51,012 bases of DNA from an uncultured Actinomycetes bacterium. GTDB taxonomy: Bacteria > Actinomycetota > Actinomycetes > UBA12327. Made by a program: the position numbers and the translations under genes. Positions 35,183 through 43,997 of this stretch are shown here, piece after piece. The first letter of the stretch is position 1, and every line of letters starts with the position of its first letter. Below the pieces are notes generated by a model. That model was not told the DNA's origin, did no database searches, and saw nothing but the letters and a program-made list of their open reading frames with translations. The stretch is taken from positions 1 to 51,012 of the forward strand of contig CAIXNN010000079.1 in the NCBI GenBank assembly GCA_903920865.1, in the 5' to 3' direction.

Positions 35183-36037
35183 TCAAACTCCCCCGCGTAC
35201 CACCGGACGCTCGGAATTTCGACACCATTGTGAATAGGATCCTGGGAAAAGGGCCGCCGAGATGCCAATCAGGCTCAACGCGAGAACCGTGTGAGCGGCA
35301 GTGACTCCAGACCCGCAATAGGCCACCACCGGAAGGCCAGCGCCATCAATAACACCTGATGCTTCAAAGCGGGCGCGAATCGCGTCGGGCAATAAGAACC
35401 GCCCATCAGGCTCAATCAAATCAAGGGTTGGTGAGTTGATCGCACCGGGAATATGCCCAGGAACCGGGTCAATAGGTTCGTGGTCGCCACGAAAACGCTC
35501 CGGCGCTCGCACATCGACAAGCACCAAACCTTCGCCGCTCGCAATGTGATCGATGCTGACTGTGGGTAGGTTTCCAGCTGCCGCATGAAAATCTCCGCGG
35601 GGAACTTCAGCCTGATTGAAAGATCCGGCCTCAGTGGGTTTGCCTTCTGCTAGCCAGTTAGCAAATCCACCATCGAGAACTCGCACATTTCGGTGCCCGA
35701 AATAGGTGAGGCACCACCAAGCCCTAGCCGCTGCCAGAGATTCTTTGGCGTCATAGACCACGACGAGCTCGTCGGCATTAACTCCTAAGGCCTGCATTGA
35801 TGAAGAAAATGCAGCCGCTGTGGGCAGCGGATGTCGACCAGCGTCTTCAGCGCTTTGCGTGTGATCGGAAAGATCCCTTTCGAGGTCACAAAAAAACGCC
35901 CCCGGGATATGTTTTTGAGCAAACAGATCCGGCTGTGCTCCAGCCAGAGACCAGCGCACATCAAGAATGGTTACTGGCTCGCCCTGGCCCACCAATTCCG
36001 CGAGCTCATGTGCGCGAATTAACGCAGAATCCGACAC
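35183..36037 (-). CDS. Two-domain rhodanese-type sulfurtransferase
   Basis: Transfers sulfane sulfur, as thiosulfate or 3-mercaptopyruvate sulfurtransferase. N-terminal inactive rhodanese domain (ILDVRWSLAG, HIPGAFFCDLERDLS) and C-terminal catalytic domain with C241 in the loop CGSGVTA, which fits the mercaptopyruvate/thiosulfate group. 284 aa. GTG start. A TAGAAT -10-like hexamer lies on the minus strand at 36067-36072. The 170-base gap before it (36038-36207) shows no gene. Confidence 0.9.
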   Translation of the reverse strand: MSDSALIRAHELAELVGQGEPVTILDVRWSLAGAQPDLFAQKHIPGAFFCDLERDLSDHTQSAEDAGRHPLPTAAAFSSSMQALGVNADELVVVYDAKESLAAARAWWCLTYFGHRNVRVLDGGFANWLAEGKPTEAGSFNQAEVPRGDFHAAAGNLPTVSIDHIASGEGLVLVDVRAPERFRGDHEPIDPVPGHIPGAINSPTLDLIEPDGRFLLPDAIRARFEASGVIDGAGLPVVAYCGSGVTAAHTVLALSLIGISAALFPGSYSQWCRNSERPVVRGGV

Positions 36038-36207
36038 GTTACCCCGATCCCTAGCACGTAGTTGCGATTCTAGGTTGTGCCGACCCCATCGCTACGGGGG
36101 ATGTGCGACAGGGCCGACGTTTTTTACCATAGACCTGCTGTGGGGTCACTGCCAGAGGCATACCTCAGGTGCTGACCAAAGACTAAGCAAAATCTATGGA
36201 TCCGTGC

Positions 36208-36879
36208 CTAGTGTCCAAGGCCTGCGACCAAATTGACTGTCACGGCGACAATGAAGGTAGCGAAGATAAACGACAACAGGGCATGCGCCAATACCGCAGC
36301 TCGAATCCTGGAATGCGTGACTTGCGTATCCGAGACTTGAAAGGTCATACCAACCGTGAAGGACATGTAGGCGAAGTCTCGAAACGTTGGGGCTGCATGA
36401 CTGCCGAAATCGATTCCCCCTAGCGGACTTGCAAAATACAATCGCGCATATCGAGCGGTCATGATCGTATGCACAACCACCCAGGATGCGGTGATGGCCG
36501 CCACTCCTAAGACAGTAAGGAGCACCCCTGTTTCACGGGCCCGGAAAATGACCAGCACCACCGTGAGTAAGGCTCCGGAGGCAACTAGGGCAATGGACAG
36601 ATCTCGCACCGCACCTCTTGCCGGATCCTCACGAAGGGCTACAGCTTGTGTTGCAGCCGCATCCAAGGGCCACAAAGAGGCCCACACCCAGAGCACGTAG
36701 AACACAGTGGCGGCTAACCAGCCGATCAGACCAGCCGGAAGTGTCGAACTGGTGAAAGCGACGATCAGGCCAACTGCAATACCCACCAAAACCGCGACGA
36801 CAAGGTGAGCGCTGGCACCTACTCCACGCCAGCCCGTTGGGATCGCCGACGTAGTGGAGTCATCCTTGGAATCGTTCAC
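36208..36879 (-). CDS. DUF1345 integral membrane protein
   Basis: 223 aa, about six transmembrane segments. The diagnostic block VVVHTIMTARYARLYF, GGIDF, FRDFAYMSFTVGMTFQVSDT matches DUF1345. No catalytic function is known for the family. GTG start overlaps the stop of the upstream gene (GTGA), so the two are likely co-translated. Confidence 0.88.
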   Translation of the reverse strand: MNDSKDDSTTSAIPTGWRGVGASAHLVVAVLVGIAVGLIVAFTSSTLPAGLIGWLAATVFYVLWVWASLWPLDAAATQAVALREDPARGAVRDLSIALVASGALLTVVLVIFRARETGVLLTVLGVAAITASWVVVHTIMTARYARLYFASPLGGIDFGSHAAPTFRDFAYMSFTVGMTFQVSDTQVTHSRIRAAVLAHALLSFIFATFIVAVTVNLVAGLGH

Positions 36880-37502
36880 AGCAACCCCATCTCTCGCGCT
36901 CGTTGAACCCAGCGTTTGGCCTGGGCCGTGGTCGGTCGATAGCCCTGTGCATCAGGGACTTGGTCCTGGACAGCTTGCACCCACTTAGTGTTGCCGCTGA
37001 ACTGCTCACGCTTGACCACCTCAGCCACGTGTCGCCAATGATCATCGTCGTAGGAACGAGTGCGACCCAGATGCTGCTGAGGTAGGGACCACTTCTCTAG
37101 GGATGAAGTGTCGACAGTGCCACCCACCACATCTAGAGCCTTCAGCGCCCGCAACGGCCAGATGGATGCTTCTATGACCTGGCCAGTTTTGATTGAGCGC
37201 AGAAGTTCCGCGCCCACTCGTTGCCCATCGTTTGACTCAATATTGATCCCCACCGGCACCCACACCGATTGTTCATATTGCCAACGGATCGCGACGTACC
37301 AACCTAAATCTCGTGAGGCCGTCTTGGAAATCTTAAAGTCCCCTACTGGCCGCTTAGTTGCCGTGAGTGCTCCAGTGATGACCAAATCCCCCGACGGATC
37401 ATCGGCGTTGTAATTCCACGCGAGCTGCCAGGTCTTATCGAATCCGTCAAGGGGCAACCACACTACGGCGCTTTTGATCTTTTTACGGTCCGGTCTTGCC
37501 AT
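36876..37502 (-). CDS. Hypothetical protein with probable C-terminal helix-turn-helix
   Basis: 208 aa, no signal or membrane segment. The N-terminal 100 residues look beta-rich (VVWLPLDGFDKTWQLAWNYN, DLGWYVAIRWQYEQS). The last 60 residues (DDHWRHVAEVVKREQ ... TTAQAKRWVQRAREMGLL) resemble the tail found in many actinobacterial proteins where a predicted helix-turn-helix helps replication- or regulation-related proteins bind DNA. Translationally coupled to the DUF1345 membrane protein. I do not recognise the family. Confidence 0.65.
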   Translation of the reverse strand: MARPDRKKIKSAVVWLPLDGFDKTWQLAWNYNADDPSGDLVITGALTATKRPVGDFKISKTASRDLGWYVAIRWQYEQSVWVPVGINIESNDGQRVGAELLRSIKTGQVIEASIWPLRALKALDVVGGTVDTSSLEKWSLPQQHLGRTRSYDDDHWRHVAEVVKREQFSGNTKWVQAVQDQVPDAQGYRPTTAQAKRWVQRAREMGLL

Positions 37503-37565
37503 ATAAGTACCATAAGTGCACGGCCAGCTCCGGGCAAAGTGTGCCGGCGGTGAGCCGTGAAAAAG

Positions 37566-38282
37566 TTAGGCCTGCGTGCTTCTGCTGGCTAGGAATGTAT
37601 GAATTGCTTGGCGTCCGTTGGCGGCCACGTGGGGACCATGTGAAAACGCAAGCACATCGCTGGTGGCTTCCGAAAGGCGCTGAGCCGAAACTTCGTTGAG
37701 CGCCATGTCATGGCACACCAAGGCCATCCCAATGCGGATTTGTTTGCGCCAAAAATGGACCACATCTCCGGTGAACAAAATACCCGAGGGCTCGTGAATC
37801 AAACTTGTGTGACCTGGGGTGTGGCCCGGTGTGTGCATTGCTCGGATGCCACCGGCGGCATCCAGGAGCTCGCCATCAACGAACGTTTGTTGCACTTGCA
37901 CTTTGTCAAAGCCACCACGCTTTTCCAGCAGCTTGCGGAACCGACGCTTGGGATCAATTGAGGGCGCCTTACCCGACTCAAGGTAGGGGGTGTCCGCTAA
38001 GGGTGCTAGGACAGTGGCCGAACTGGACTCAAGAACCCGATTGACATTGCCCACGTGATCGCCGTGCGCATGAGTGATCAAGATCTTGGTTACGTCAGCT
38101 AAATCGATCTTGGCAAAGGCAAGCCCTTCAACCAACTTTTTCCACGTCCATTCCAGGCCCGTGTCAATCAAGGTGACTTGTCCATCGTCGCCGCGCAAAG
38201 CAAACGTATTGACACCATCGCTTGGAGCAACGGGAATACGCCAGATATTAGGCGCAAGCAATACTGCTGGGTCCTTAGCCAC
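37566..38282 (-). CDS. Metallo-beta-lactamase-fold hydrolase
   Basis: Dinuclear zinc hydrolase fold: H71-x-H73-x-D75-H76 in THAHGDHVG, then HTPGHTPGH and FTGDVVHF, and a C-terminal SHGPH. All metal ligands are visible. 238 aa; GTG start with GGAG upstream. The substrate is open: glyoxalase II-like, lactonase-like or another hydrolase. It follows a small hypothetical gene by 14 bases on the same strand. Confidence 0.88.
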   Translation of the reverse strand: MAKDPAVLLAPNIWRIPVAPSDGVNTFALRGDDGQVTLIDTGLEWTWKKLVEGLAFAKIDLADVTKILITHAHGDHVGNVNRVLESSSATVLAPLADTPYLESGKAPSIDPKRRFRKLLEKRGGFDKVQVQQTFVDGELLDAAGGIRAMHTPGHTPGHTSLIHEPSGILFTGDVVHFWRKQIRIGMALVCHDMALNEVSAQRLSEATSDVLAFSHGPHVAANGRQAIHTFLASRSTQA

Positions 38283-38296
38283 CCGGGCTCCGATCT

Positions 38297-38533
38297 TTAC
38301 AGCCAGTAGTTGTTTGCAGCCGCCACGGTAGCAAATTCAATAGCCACTGTCTGGCCCATCGCGATCATCATTGCTGGATCAGTTGAGTAGATATCGCGCT
38401 GCCGGGTGCGCTCATCGGCGTCGGGCTGGGTGGTCTTGATGATCAACCGCGCCAACTTGATCGCAAGTGCGCGACCTTCTTCAGCAGTGGCTGTCTTTAG
38501 TGAGCCACCTGGAACGAGTTCAACATCTGCCAT
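38297..38533 (-). CDS. Small hypothetical protein
   Basis: 78 aa, beginning MADVELVPGGSLKTATAEEG, with one charged helix and a C-terminus IEFATVAAANNYWL. AAGGATTAAGTC before the ATG is a good ribosome site, and tight packing between the Coq4-like gene (17 bases) and the hydrolase gene (14 bases) supports it as real. No known domain. Confidence 0.7.
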   Translation of the reverse strand: MADVELVPGGSLKTATAEEGRALAIKLARLIIKTTQPDADERTRQRDIYSTDPAMMIAMGQTVAIEFATVAAANNYWL

Positions 38534-38550
38534 GACTTAATCCTTTTCCA

Positions 38551-39585
38551 CTAATTGACAACCGGATTCCACGATGCACCGACCGCAACGGTTCCCCCCT
38601 GCGGGATACCTAGCTCTGCGCGAACCTCATCGAGAGGTCGCGAGAGCAACGATACCCAATCCCAGTCGGCTCTGTACACATCCACGTGGGTAGCTCCGCC
38701 GCGTTGCGCTGCATCGGCCACGATCGCAGGGTCCAGGTGAGCGTGCGCTGGGTTGAACACACCAATCTTTATACCCTGATGCCACTGCAACAAAACGACG
38801 GACAGCCACCCAATACCGGCGCTGGAGTTGCCTGCGTTGAACACCGCCGTGTACACCTCACCATGCGCCAGCGTGTCGTATCCAGCCAGAACGTGGTGGA
38901 CATCGTGCGACCCAAGAAACTGCACGGGCAACGGCGTGCCGGGAGTTCCGGGCACCTCGAAGGGCGCATCGCTGTAGAAACGGCGCATCTCATATCCCAA
39001 TGAACCATCAGGAGCTGCATCCAAAGTTCGGTGGTAGTCCTCGATCATGGAAATACTGCTCAGCGCCCCGAGATCTTTTCGTTCGGCGAACCGACGGACT
39101 TCATTGATATCGATGTTGATGCGGTCGGATAAGAATCGACGAAAGACATCGGCCTGGGCTGCTTTGGAATGGTTCCCGGCTGTCAACGTAACCGAGCGAA
39201 CCATTGAGTCACTTGCACCAAGCTGCTTACTAATCCAACGTGCAGCGTCTAGACCAGCCGGGTCTTGCTCAATGGAATACAGGGCGACGAGAACTCCAGC
39301 GTGAATGGCTTCTAACGCCTGCGCAGGATCTGGAAGGCAGGCTCGAATCTCGGCAATGCCCATTTCGGGGTCTGCCCAAGGTTCGTCAGCACATAAGAGA
39401 TCAGAGAAGTCAATCGACTCGTCAAAACCATGACAGCCCGCGCACGATTGAAGCCCGGCAAACATGCCTACTAACTCGGCGCGATCCCCATCGAAGGGAC
39501 GCGTCCCATTGGCCGTCGCGACCATGCGCATCACGGCTACTAGACCGCGGCGCTCACGAGGGGTTCCAAAGGCTAAAAGTGCCAC
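38551..39585 (-). CDS. Coq4-like protein with extra N-terminal helical domain
   Basis: 344 aa. The C-terminal half contains GSHDVHHVLAGYDTLAHGE, which satisfies the Coq4 metal motif HDxxH-x11-E (H227, D228, H231, E243). Eukaryotic Coq4 works in ubiquinone synthesis, recently as C1 decarboxylase/hydroxylase; bacterial relatives are little known. The N-terminal 50 residues resemble a short all-helical TerB-like region, and CAGCH (48-52) formally matches a haem c motif, though no signal peptide is present. GTG start with AGGAG upstream. No quinone gene is nearby, so the pathway is unknown. Confidence 0.7.
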   Translation of the reverse strand: MALLAFGTPRERRGLVAVMRMVATANGTRPFDGDRAELVGMFAGLQSCAGCHGFDESIDFSDLLCADEPWADPEMGIAEIRACLPDPAQALEAIHAGVLVALYSIEQDPAGLDAARWISKQLGASDSMVRSVTLTAGNHSKAAQADVFRRFLSDRINIDINEVRRFAERKDLGALSSISMIEDYHRTLDAAPDGSLGYEMRRFYSDAPFEVPGTPGTPLPVQFLGSHDVHHVLAGYDTLAHGEVYTAVFNAGNSSAGIGWLSVVLLQWHQGIKIGVFNPAHAHLDPAIVADAAQRGGATHVDVYRADWDWVSLLSRPLDEVRAELGIPQGGTVAVGASWNPVVN

Positions 39586-40170
39586 AAATCACTCTCCTGA
39601 CAGACGTAGATCCGCTTAGCTATCAGCCTCTTGGGAGCCGATGTAGCCGGTCGACCACAACCTGTAAGTCAGGGTGATGTTGTGATTTATTGTGCCCCAT
39701 TGTTATCAACTAGGCAACAGGCAAAGATCATTTGTCAAACGCGCAGGAGCCGAAGGGCGGACCGGCCGCCTACAGAAAGCGCATTCCTTGGCCAGTTGAG
39801 GGCAGGATCCTGACCTTAATTAGGGACAAAACTCCTACACAAACTGCTACACCTCAGCAATCAGTGCTTTCCGATTGCATCATTTTCACCCTAGGGGTGC
39901 GGGTAACTACTGACGCATTTCTCGAATAAAAATCCAAATAAGCCAGAAACCACCAGTAAGTACAGTCAGGAGACAGTCAAAAACAAAGTTCAGGCATCCG
40001 TAGGGCTGCGTCCGACCCATCTCAAAGCTCCATTCGCTCAGGCCGGTGAGCGAATGCTCCAGGCCCCCGTCCCGACAAACTCTAACGCTCCAAGGTCAAT
40101 GGATGCCAAGATTCAGCCCAGTCAGGGCCGGCGTTCAAGGCCTACTTTCGAGCCGCGTTGCTGTCCTAGA
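39586..40170. other. Gene-free stretch upstream of tRNA-Pro terminators
   Basis: The longest region without a convincing gene in the window. Short open frames exist but lack ribosome sites and family features. It holds several small inverted repeats: GGCGG/CCGCC near 39757, CACCC/GGGTG near 39888 and a 10-bp hairpin at 40031-40056. Local composition swings between AT-rich (39920-39990) and GC-rich. It could be a decayed insertion next to the tRNA gene or could hold an unrecognised small RNA. Confidence 0.5.
40031..40056. repeat. 10-bp inverted repeat
   Basis: CATTCGCTCA (40031-40040) and TGAGCGAATG (40047-40056) are perfect arms around GGCCGG. No T-run follows on either strand, so it is not an obvious terminator. 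Confidence 0.6.
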
Positions 40171-40172
40171 GC

Positions 40173-40207
40173 AAAAAGACTGGCCCCGGATTGCTCCGAG
40201 GCCAGTC
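40173..40207 (-). terminator. Second rho-independent terminator (minus strand)
   Basis: 13-bp arms at 40178-40190 and 40195-40207 with one mismatch and loop TTGC; on the minus strand the hairpin runs into TTTTT (40177-40173). It follows the duplicated tRNA-Pro 3' fragment. Confidence 0.75.
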
Positions 40208-40214
40208 CCAGTCG

Positions 40215-40229
40215 GTCGGGCTGACAGGA
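40215..40229 (-). repeat. Duplicated 3' end of tRNA-Pro
   Basis: gtcgggctgacagga is identical to 40323-40337, the acceptor/T-stem end of the intact tRNA-Pro. The rest of a tRNA is absent here. Like the real gene it is followed on the minus strand by a hairpin terminator. Confidence 0.8.
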
Positions 40230-40235
40230 ACCGTC

Positions 40236-40253
40236 GGATCACCACGGTGATCC
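40236..40253. repeat. 8-bp inverted repeat with 2-base centre
   Basis: GGATCACC (40236-40243) and GGTGATCC (40246-40253) flank AC. It lies between the tRNA fragment and the tRNA-Pro terminator. Confidence 0.55.
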
Positions 40254-40278
40254 TCCTCCCAAATCCTGACGAACAACC

Positions 40279-40322
40279 AAAAAGGCTGTGAGCTGGGAAT
40301 TTCTTCCCAGCTCACAGCCTTT
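40279..40322 (-). terminator. Rho-independent terminator of tRNA-Pro
   Basis: Perfect 19-bp arms (40281-40299 and 40304-40322) around a 4-base loop, followed on the minus strand by a run of five T. It begins two bases after the tRNA 3' end, so it also may aid 3' processing. Confidence 0.9.
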
Positions 40323-40323
40323 G

Positions 40324-40397
<74 letters not shown>

Positions 40398-40453
40398 TTG
40401 CTCGCAATGGAGCGTGCAAACCTTACCTCAACGGCAGATCCCAATTATCTGCT

Positions 40454-41845
40454 CTACTGGTCAACGGCTTTGCCATGACGCTTTTCTCGAACTTTGACCG
40501 AAACCTCAATAGGCGATCCTTCAAACCCAAATTCTTCGCGCAAGCGGCGCTCGATGAACCGGCGATACCCCGCTTCGATAAACCCTGATGAAAAAAGCAC
40601 AAATCTCGGTGGCCTATTGGATGCCTGCGTGGCGAACAGGATGCGGGGCTGTTTACCACCGCGCACCGGATGTGGGTGGGATGCAACAACATCACCCAAG
40701 AATGCGTTCAATCTCCCCGTGGGGATGCGTTGATCCCAACTGTTCAAAGCAAGATCTAAAGCTGGCACTAACTTGTCCACGTGCCGGCCTGTCTTGGCCG
40801 AGAGATTGACTCGCGGCACCCATTGGAACTGCACCAAATCTCGTTCGATTTCGCGATCCAAGTAGTAGCGACGCTCTTCATCAAGCAGGTCCCACTTGTT
40901 GTATCCGATGACCAGCGCCCGGCCTGAATCAACCACCATTTGCAAAATACGAATGTCCTGTTCGGCGATCGCCTCATTGACTTCAATCAGCACCACGGCT
41001 ACTTCGGCCTTATCCAGAGCCGACTGGGTGCGCAAGGTCGCGAAAAATTCATGCCCGCTGGCCTCTTTGGCGCGACGGCGAATGCCTGCAGTATCGACAA
41101 AGGTCCAGGTCCGACCTCCGAGTTCAATCTCTTCATCCACGGGATCCACTGTGGTACCTGCCACCGAATCAACCACCACTCGTTCGGTCCCGGCCAAACG
41201 GTTCAGTAACGATGATTTGCCAACGTTTGGCTTTCCTAGGAGTGCGACCCGACGCGGACCATCGTCTGGATAATCGTTGACGTCCACAACGTGCTCAGGG
41301 AAAGCATTCACGATGGCACCAAGAAGGTCACCACTTCCGCGACCATGAAGTGCCGAGACAGCAAACGGCTCACCAAGACCTAGTCGCCATAAATCGTTTG
41401 CATCAGCTTCTGTTCGCGCATCATCAACCTTGTTGGCGGCAATGATGACTGGCTTATTTGATCTGCGTAAAACTCGAACAACAGCATCCTCAGTGTCAGT
41501 GGGGCCAACGCGTGCATCAACAACCAGTAGCACCACATCGGCTGCGTCCATGGCCACTTCGGCCTGCTGCGCGATACGCGCGGCCATCCCCTTGGCATCT
41601 GGTTCCCAACCGCCAGTGTCAACAACGGTGAAAGCCCGACCGTTCCAGATGGCGTCATAGGCAACGCGATCCCGAGTAACGCCAGGAACGTCTTCAACCA
41701 CGGCTTCGCGCCGACCCAAGATGCGATTGACCAAAGTGGATTTGCCTACGTTGGGTCTGCCTACAACTGCCAGTACGGGCATCGGCCCGCGAAATTCATT
41801 GGCCAACGGGTCGTCAAAATCGGTGGCGTCGTCTGCCTTACTCAC
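40454..41845 (-). CDS. der: Ribosome-assembly GTPase Der (EngA)
   Basis: Essential GTPase for 50S subunit maturation. Two tandem GTPase domains with P-loops GRPNVGKST and GKPNVGKSS, switch motifs DTGGW and DTAGI, base-recognition NKVD and NKWD, and a C-terminal KH-like domain ([18 protein letters not shown]). 463 aa. It follows cmk by six bases, as engA follows cmk in M. tuberculosis. Confidence 0.97.
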   Translation of the reverse strand: MSKADDATDFDDPLANEFRGPMPVLAVVGRPNVGKSTLVNRILGRREAVVEDVPGVTRDRVAYDAIWNGRAFTVVDTGGWEPDAKGMAARIAQQAEVAMDAADVVLLVVDARVGPTDTEDAVVRVLRRSNKPVIIAANKVDDARTEADANDLWRLGLGEPFAVSALHGRGSGDLLGAIVNAFPEHVVDVNDYPDDGPRRVALLGKPNVGKSSLLNRLAGTERVVVDSVAGTTVDPVDEEIELGGRTWTFVDTAGIRRRAKEASGHEFFATLRTQSALDKAEVAVVLIEVNEAIAEQDIRILQMVVDSGRALVIGYNKWDLLDEERRYYLDREIERDLVQFQWVPRVNLSAKTGRHVDKLVPALDLALNSWDQRIPTGRLNAFLGDVVASHPHPVRGGKQPRILFATQASNRPPRFVLFSSGFIEAGYRRFIERRLREEFGFEGSPIEVSVKVREKRHGKAVDQ

Positions 41846-41851
41846 GACCCA

Positions 41852-42526
41852 TCAACCCTTCACTGAACGCTTGGAGTCCACCACGGCCAACACCGCAACT
41901 ACAACCTCTTCAAGGCTCAAGTCGCTGGTGTCAACTTCAACCGCGTCTTCGGCCTTGACTAAGGGTGACACATCCCTGGTTGAGTCGATGAGGTCCCGTC
42001 GCTCCAAGGCAGCTTGAGTAGCCTTGACCTCATCAGCGCTGTGGCCAAAGTCCAGATTGCGCCGCTGAGCACGGGCTGCGGGAGTTGCCGTAAGAAAGAT
42101 CTTCACATCGGCATTGGGAGCCACCACAGTCCCGATATCTCTACCTTCAACGACAATTGCTCCCCTAGAAATCAGATCACGTTGCAAATCCACTAACCGA
42201 GTTCGAACCTGTGGCACCTTCGACACCGCACTCACTGCATCTGCCACCTGCGGCTGCCTAATGGCAGCGCTCACATCAACGCCATCGACAACGACAACAA
42301 CCGACTGCGGCGATGTGCTCAGTTCGATGACAGGCTGACTCGCACCAGCAGTGACTTGCTCAGCGTCGTCGACATTGATGCCGTGATTGAGCATCCACCA
42401 CGTCATGGCCCGATACAGGGCTCCTGTGTCTAGGTAAGAAAACCCCAAAGCCTGAGCGACAGCACGGGCCGTTGATGATTTGCCTGATCCGGCTGGACCA
42501 TCAATGGCCACAACAAATGAGCTCAT
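41852..42526 (-). CDS. cmk: Cytidylate kinase
   Basis: Phosphorylates CMP and dCMP. P-loop IDGPAGSGKSS starts at residue 8; DTGALYRAMTWW and VVEGRDIGTVVAPNADVKIF are family blocks. 224 aa. The ATG at 42526 overlaps the tyrA stop (ATGA); the frame extends five codons further without support. Confidence 0.96.
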   Translation of the reverse strand: MSSFVVAIDGPAGSGKSSTARAVAQALGFSYLDTGALYRAMTWWMLNHGINVDDAEQVTAGASQPVIELSTSPQSVVVVVDGVDVSAAIRQPQVADAVSAVSKVPQVRTRLVDLQRDLISRGAIVVEGRDIGTVVAPNADVKIFLTATPAARAQRRNLDFGHSADEVKATQAALERRDLIDSTRDVSPLVKAEDAVEVDTSDLSLEEVVVAVLAVVDSKRSVKG

Positions 42527-43590
42527 CGATAGACAACCCAACCAGATGCCTGCAACCCGGAGAACAACGTTTGCGCCGAAGCCGGGGCAACATAAAGCGT
42601 TGCCAATCCCACGGGTTGACCTGGCGAGTGTTCAAGTAAGAGGTCCTCAATGTTTACCCCAAGCTCCCCCACCGCCTGGAAGAGTTGGGCCAAGGCTCCA
42701 GGTTCGTCAGGGATAACGACCGAGACGTTTGCATAACGTTGTGCAGAGCTGCCGTGCTTGCCAGGGATCTTGGAATGTCCAACCTGACCGGCGGCAATCA
42801 AGGCTTGGGCCACGTCAAATGCGTCAGCGCCGCCATCAGACAGGCTTTCTTGAAGGCTTGTCAGATCTGCGATCACCTGACCTAAAACTTGAGCAATTGC
42901 TTGTGCATTGCCTTGAACAATTTGACCCCAAAGTAGTGGGTCAGAGGCTGCAATCCTGGTCACGTCACGTAACCCTTGGCCGGTCAAGACCAACGACGCA
43001 GGGTCAGCGTCAGTCAGGCGGGCGGCCATCGCGCTAGCCAAAATTTGAGGTAAGTGCGATGTAAGGGCAACCGAGGTGTCGTGGTCTCGTGCATCCATGA
43101 CGACCAAGTTGGCGCCAACACTAGAAACCAAGTCTTCAACCGTGCGGCGTTGCTGATCTTGCCCCTCAGAGGGGGTTAAAACCCAAGGTCGAGCTTCAAA
43201 CAGATCACTGCGAGCTCCGGTGGGACCGGAAAGTTCACGACCAGCCATCGGATGACCTCCGACAAAACGCTGTGCCGAAGGATGATCAGAAATCTGCAAA
43301 ATAATGTGCTCTTTCAAACTTGCCACGTCAGTGACCACGGCAGCCCTGAACTCATCGAGCGATGCGCGCACCACGTCAACAGTTACAGCCGGCGGCACAC
43401 AGACAACCACAAGATCAACATCGCTTGGATTGGGCTGATCAGCAATGCCGGCCCGAAGTGCAACGGCCTGCTGGAGGGCTTGCTTGTTGACATCATGTAA
43501 GTGCACTGTCCAGTCCTGCGCCTTTAAAGCCAAACCCAGACTTGTACCGATCAGTCCGGTGCCTTGAACCAAAACCGTCGGCTTGCTCAT
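42523..43590 (-). CDS. tyrA: Prephenate dehydrogenase with ACT domain
   Basis: Oxidative decarboxylation of prephenate in tyrosine synthesis. Rossmann motif QGTGLIGTSLG near residue 9, catalytic-region blocks DVASLKEHI, GGHPMAGRELSG and LTSHLPQILASAMA, and a C-terminal ACT domain (VSVVIPDEPGALAQLF) that may bind tyrosine. 355 aa. ATG overlaps the aroH stop and its own stop overlaps cmk, so chorismate mutase and dehydrogenase are co-translated. Confidence 0.94.
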   Translation of the reverse strand: MSKPTVLVQGTGLIGTSLGLALKAQDWTVHLHDVNKQALQQAVALRAGIADQPNPSDVDLVVVCVPPAVTVDVVRASLDEFRAAVVTDVASLKEHIILQISDHPSAQRFVGGHPMAGRELSGPTGARSDLFEARPWVLTPSEGQDQQRRTVEDLVSSVGANLVVMDARDHDTSVALTSHLPQILASAMAARLTDADPASLVLTGQGLRDVTRIAASDPLLWGQIVQGNAQAIAQVLGQVIADLTSLQESLSDGGADAFDVAQALIAAGQVGHSKIPGKHGSSAQRYANVSVVIPDEPGALAQLFQAVGELGVNIEDLLLEHSPGQPVGLATLYVAPASAQTLFSGLQASGWVVYR

Positions 43591-43949
43591 TGGGCTAAAT
43601 CGCGACGTAGCGTCTCAGCTCCGCGCAAGTAGACATGCTTAACATCGGCTCGCTGCCGATCGGTTTCAACGTGTGCCATAACCCGGATGACGCGCTCAAG
43701 GGCACCGGCAACATTAATCTCTGACGCACACAGCAATGGCACATCCCCCATGCCCAGTTGCCGCGCGGCAAAAGCTGGAAACTCGCTAGTCAGATCGGGC
43801 GTTGAGGTCAGCACCATGGAGATCAAATCTTCACTGACTAAACCATTGACTTCCAACATCTTCGTCACAAGTTCCACGACGGCTTCGATCATCTCGTCGC
43901 GATCATCGGCGCGTAGCTGTGTTGCGCCGCGAACAGCACGAACCGCCAT
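43587..43949 (-). CDS. aroH: Monofunctional chorismate mutase, AroH class
   Basis: Converts chorismate to prephenate, directly feeding TyrA encoded next. 120 aa of the Bacillus-type AroH fold: VRAVRGATQLRADDRDEM, TPDLTSEFPAFAAR, PLLCASEINVAGALERVIRV (with the active-site Arg and Glu) and HVYLRGAETLRRDL. TyrA overlaps its stop. Confidence 0.94.
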   Translation of the reverse strand: MAVRAVRGATQLRADDRDEMIEAVVELVTKMLEVNGLVSEDLISMVLTSTPDLTSEFPAFAARQLGMGDVPLLCASEINVAGALERVIRVMAHVETDRQRADVKHVYLRGAETLRRDLAQ

Positions 43950-43997
43950 AGCTAACCTCCGATTGAGCCTTTTAAGTGTTGTTAAGTTTACCGGCTG

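Noticed and set aside
39732-39929. 65-aa plus-strand open frame in the gene-free stretch
   Set aside because: No ribosome site, no domain and composition unlike neighbouring genes.
40434-40452. 6-bp hairpin GCAGAT/ATCTGC between der and tRNA-Pro as terminator of der
   Set aside because: The stem is short and no T-run follows on the minus strand.
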